From contig JACKMU010000002.1 in the NCBI GenBank assembly GCA_024235215.1, forward strand, positions 310,001 to 374,000: a DNA stretch of 64,000 nucleotides. The letters run 5' to 3'. The notes below the pieces were generated by a model. The model did no database searches. It saw nothing but the letters and a program-made list of their open reading frames with translations, and was not told the origin of the DNA. Of the stretch, positions 61,476-64,000 are shown piece after piece. Source of the stretch: Chromatiaceae bacterium (GTDB lineage: Bacteria > Pseudomonadota > Gammaproteobacteria > Chromatiales > Chromatiaceae). Made by a program: the position numbers and the translations under genes. The stretch's first letter is position 1. The number at the start of each line of letters is the position of its first letter.

Positions 61476-61982
61476 GTGAAAACTCTGTTCAGACTGTTGT
61501 GTATTATTTGTCTGCTAGCATTAAGCACGCTCACAGTCGCCGATTCACATGACCTTATCATGACCAGTTCTGACTGGTCTGTAGAGGCGTCCCAGGCGAA
61601 AGTCGCTGGTATTCCCATCATGGTGATTTTCAGTACGGATCACTGCCCCTACTGCGTACGCCTGCGCGAGGAGGTGCTCAAACCACTGCTCCGCAACGGC
61701 GCCCTCAAGGGCAAGGTGCTGATGCGTGAGTTTAACATTGACGACGGCGGAAAAATCACCGATTTCGACGGTGAAAGAGTACGCGCCGGTATTTTCGTCA
61801 GCCGCTACTCGATCTATGCCACGCCCACCGTGGTGTTGGTCGACCATCATGGCAAGCCGCTCACCGAACCTATCGTTGGATTCAATGGTGCCGACAGCTA
61901 TACCAGATTCCTGGATGAAGCGATCAGCAGCGCAGTGATGTCACTGGCATCGCTCAATTTGCCCCGACTGGCTGGATTTTAG
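61476..61982 (+). CDS. Periplasmic thioredoxin-like protein
   Basis: Protein of 168 residues with a signal peptide (LFRLLCIICLLALSTLTVA, about residues 4-22) and a thioredoxin fold. The redox motif CPYC is at about 57-60 (DHCPYCVRLREEV), and cis-proline is in IYATPTVVLVD. The type resembles SoxW and similar DsbC/thioredoxin-like periplasmic reductases. I chose GTG at 61476, since AGGA is ten bases upstream and the alternative TTG at 61452 lacks one. The gene is divergent from nudF. Confidence 0.9.
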   Translation: MKTLFRLLCIICLLALSTLTVADSHDLIMTSSDWSVEASQAKVAGIPIMVIFSTDHCPYCVRLREEVLKPLLRNGALKGKVLMREFNIDDGGKITDFDGERVRAGIFVSRYSIYATPTVVLVDHHGKPLTEPIVGFNGADSYTRFLDEAISSAVMSLASLNLPRLAGF

Positions 61983-62087
61983 CCAGGATCCCTCTGCATC
62001 CGGCAGTGCCAATACATTTTCATTTACGGCACATGCGCCACTCCGGATCCCTTCCGGACTGACACATGCCCGTCGTTCCAAACTCGA

Positions 62088-63365
62088 CTAGCGAGCGCTG
62101 GTCAATGCTTGATCCAAATCAGCGATGATATCGTCCACATGCTCGATACCGATCGAGAGCCTCACCATATCCTCGCTCACCCCCGCCCTGGCCGCCTCTT
62201 CCGGCGCCAGCTGACGATGGGTCGTAGTGGCTGGATGACAGGCGAGCGTTTTGGCATCCCCGATATTGACCAGTCTTACCGCGAGCTGCAGCGCATCGAT
62301 AAAGCTTGCACCAGCCACCCTGCCCCCCTTGATGCCGAATGAGAGGATGCCGGAGGCTCTACCCCCCATGTACCTGTCTACCAGTGGTTTGTCCGCATGA
62401 TCCTCCAGCCCGGCATAGCGCACCCAGGCTACCTGCTCGTGCCCCTGCAGATACTTGGCGACAGCCAAAGCGTTGTCGCAGTGCCTGTCCATGCGTACCG
62501 GCAATGTTTCTATTCCCTGCAGTACCAGAAAGCTGTTGAACGGCGAGATCGCTGCACCCATGTTGCGCAAAGGCACCACCCGCGCGCGACCGATATACGC
62601 GGCCGCTCCCAGTGCCTCGGTATAGACCACGCCGTGGTAGGAGACATCCGGCTCGTTCAAACGGCGAAAACGCGCCTTGTGTTCTGACCAGGGAAACTTG
62701 CCCGAATCGACCAGAATGCCGCCTATGGTCGTGCCGTGTCCTCCCATATACTTGGTCAGCGCATGCACCACGATATCCGCACCATGCTCGAACGGTCGAC
62801 AGAGGTAGGGCGTGGGAACGGTATTGTCCACAATGAGCGGTACGCCATGCGCATGCGCCATATCCGCCATCGCGCCGATATCCACGACGTTGCCTGCAGG
62901 ATTTCCGATCGACTCGCAGAATACCGCTTTCGTTCGATCATCGATCTGCGCCGCCATCCCGTCGATATCCTTGGCATCGACAAAGCGCGCTGTAATCCCC
63001 AGCTGCGGCAGGGTATGGGCAAAAAGATTGTAGGTTCCTCCATACAACGTGGCGGTGGTGACGATATTGTCCCCCGCCTCACAGATGGTGAAAATCGCAT
63101 TGGTGATTGCCGCCATGCCAGAAGCGAGACCCAATGCGCCGATACCGCCCTCCATCGCCGCAACCCGCTTCTCCAGCACATCGGTAGTCGGATTCATGAT
63201 CCGGGTATAGATGTTTCCCTGAACCTTCAAATCAAACAGATCCGCACCATGCTGGGTATCGTCAAACGCATAAGATGTGGTCTGGTAGATCGGCACGGCA
63301 ACCGCCTTGGTGGTGGGATCGGGCGCGAAGCCACCGTGGATTGCAATAGTCTCGATTTTCATCAC
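62088..63365 (-). CDS. metY: O-acetylhomoserine aminocarboxypropyltransferase (sulfhydrylase)
   Basis: PLP enzyme of 425 residues that makes homocysteine from O-acetylhomoserine and sulfide. The family start ETIAIHGGFAPDPTTKAVAVPIYQT, PLP-phosphate region ASGMAAITNAIF, and PLP-lysine HALTKYMGGHGTTIGG match MetY. This fits direct sulfhydrylation for methionine synthesis. The ribosome binding site AGGAG is about nine bases before the tandem ATG codons. Cystathionine gamma-synthase is an alternative, but the length and loop (SKFPWSEH-like, here GKFPWSEH) favour MetY. Confidence 0.95.
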   Translation of the reverse strand: MMKIETIAIHGGFAPDPTTKAVAVPIYQTTSYAFDDTQHGADLFDLKVQGNIYTRIMNPTTDVLEKRVAAMEGGIGALGLASGMAAITNAIFTICEAGDNIVTTATLYGGTYNLFAHTLPQLGITARFVDAKDIDGMAAQIDDRTKAVFCESIGNPAGNVVDIGAMADMAHAHGVPLIVDNTVPTPYLCRPFEHGADIVVHALTKYMGGHGTTIGGILVDSGKFPWSEHKARFRRLNEPDVSYHGVVYTEALGAAAYIGRARVVPLRNMGAAISPFNSFLVLQGIETLPVRMDRHCDNALAVAKYLQGHEQVAWVRYAGLEDHADKPLVDRYMGGRASGILSFGIKGGRVAGASFIDALQLAVRLVNIGDAKTLACHPATTTHRQLAPEEAARAGVSEDMVRLSIGIEHVDDIIADLDQALTSAR

Positions 63366-64000
63366 TCATACTCCTCGCTATGCTGCTTTCTAATTTATGT
63401 AAAAAAACCTGCCCGGACTGTGGTATCGCAGAGTAACCGGAGTAAAAAAACCGGTTATTGCAACAGCCACAACCCGCTACAATGAAACCCGATTCACTGC
63501 TTGACGTTCCGTTGAGTTGATGTAGTTGAGCAACCCACCCAGCAAACGCATTGAACTGAGATGATTCAGAGTGGAAAGGATGTTAACCCCGGCTTCCGTT
63601 GTCTGTCGACGAGAATATCTCCATCTTCTCGTCCAACCCCTCTCCGGCAGCATAGAATGCATGACCGGACGAGATGCAACCGAGCGGTATAGGTATAGAG
63701 ACCTCCGGTTCTTCCCAGCGGGGTGTCTAGATCAGTCCCCACAGAACGATGAACAGCGCTGCGATCAGCGGCATAAGGCGAGAGCGGAGCGCTGATGAAC
63801 TCCCTCGCGATCCCGCCCGCCAAACCCCGTGGCGGTTGATTCACCGGCATCGGTGCATGGTCTGCCGCCGGTCGTCTCGATCTGTATTTGGGAGGCGCTT
63901 GACCACAGCTTATCTCGCTCCTCCTTGCAAACGGCGTCCCTCTCTTAGCAGATTTTTAGTACAGATAGCGTGCTTTTTTAATAGCTTTTTTTATCCCGGA
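63366..64000. other. Long gene-free end region
   Basis: The last 635 bases contain no gene that I can support. Upstream of metY on the minus strand is a hairpin TAACCGG/CCGGTTA (63434-63457) with a run of seven T residues in the loop. Frames at 63477-63662, 63566-63850 and 63571-63795 have no recognised domain. One frame (see findings) ends in a hydrophobic tail after a possible frameshift. Confidence 0.4.
63434..63457 (-). promoter_or_regulatory. Leader hairpin upstream of metY
   Basis: Seven-base-pair stem TAACCGG/CCGGTTA with a loop of ten bases rich in T on the minus strand, 69-92 bases before metY. It could be a regulatory leader element; it does not match a SAM or SAH riboswitch that I know. 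Confidence 0.3.

Noticed and set aside
63566..63850. 94-codon frame near the right end
   Set aside because: No domain, and a hydrophobic tail in a different frame suggests that, if anything, only its first 20 codons are real.

Overview
The window is chromosomal DNA of a gammaproteobacterium. The order gyrA-serC-(serA)-pheA-hisC-tyrA-aroA-cmk-rpsA-ihfB, followed on the far side of gyrA by mtnA/mtaD and ubiG-gph-yciK, is the arrangement I know from Pseudomonas and related gammaproteobacteria. PilZ, GGDEF and HDOD proteins, a DUF1631 protein and the overall gene set would suit an environmental lineage such as the Chromatiales or sulfur-oxidising symbiont relatives, but that placement is an inference from impression, not from a search. 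I see no prophage, intact insertion sequence, CRISPR array, tRNA or rRNA gene. Coding density is high and nearly every gene is housekeeping.

Layout. 1-2.8 kb: the 3' end of rsgA, then a PhoPQ-like two-component operon with a PepSY protein. 3-7.7 kb: a small unknown gene, a DUF1631 protein, a PilZ protein, a lytic transglycosylase and a YchJ/SEC-C protein. 7.7-16.5 kb: HrpA helicase, an unusual class V aminotransferase and the proton-pumping transhydrogenase PntAB. 17-26 kb: the PEP synthase regulator PpsR divergent from a LysR regulator, a ChaN-PDZ lipoprotein divergent from an M1-like metallopeptidase, a small SET-domain protein and Tex. 26.5-38.9 kb: a long minus-strand series for translation, chromosome topology and serine/aromatic/histidine synthesis. 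39-51.2 kb: methylthioadenosine salvage (mtnA/mtaD), a DUF302 protein, an orphan membrane-anchored response regulator, an aspartic protease, ubiG-gph-squalene-synthase-like-yciK, a diguanylate cyclase, rluE, mnmA and hflD. 51.4-64 kb: an RRM protein, HDOD protein, acnB, purB, an OmpA-like protein, an acetyltransferase cluster, a Nudix hydrolase, a thioredoxin-like protein and metY.

The features least explained by standard gene calling are: (1) a family of about 146-170 bp foldback elements with terminal inverted repeats, present three times (6158-6325, 26182-26346, 50407-50552), two of which end in CTAG and supply the TAG stop codon of the adjoining gene; (2) two tiny, ATGA-coupled reading frames after tex, the second encoding a probable single-pass membrane peptide of 57 residues; (3) a 49-residue frame ATGA-coupled to an acetyltransferase gene; (4) a perfect 22-bp palindrome beside a bacterial RRM gene; and (5) a receiver-domain protein tethered by a C-terminal membrane helix.

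Regulation that can be read directly includes intrinsic terminators after pntB, cmk, the DUF302 gene and purB, an extended -10 promoter before purB, and non-ATG starts chosen from ribosome binding sites for acnB (TTG), mtaD (GTG), rluE (GTG) and the thioredoxin-like gene (GTG).
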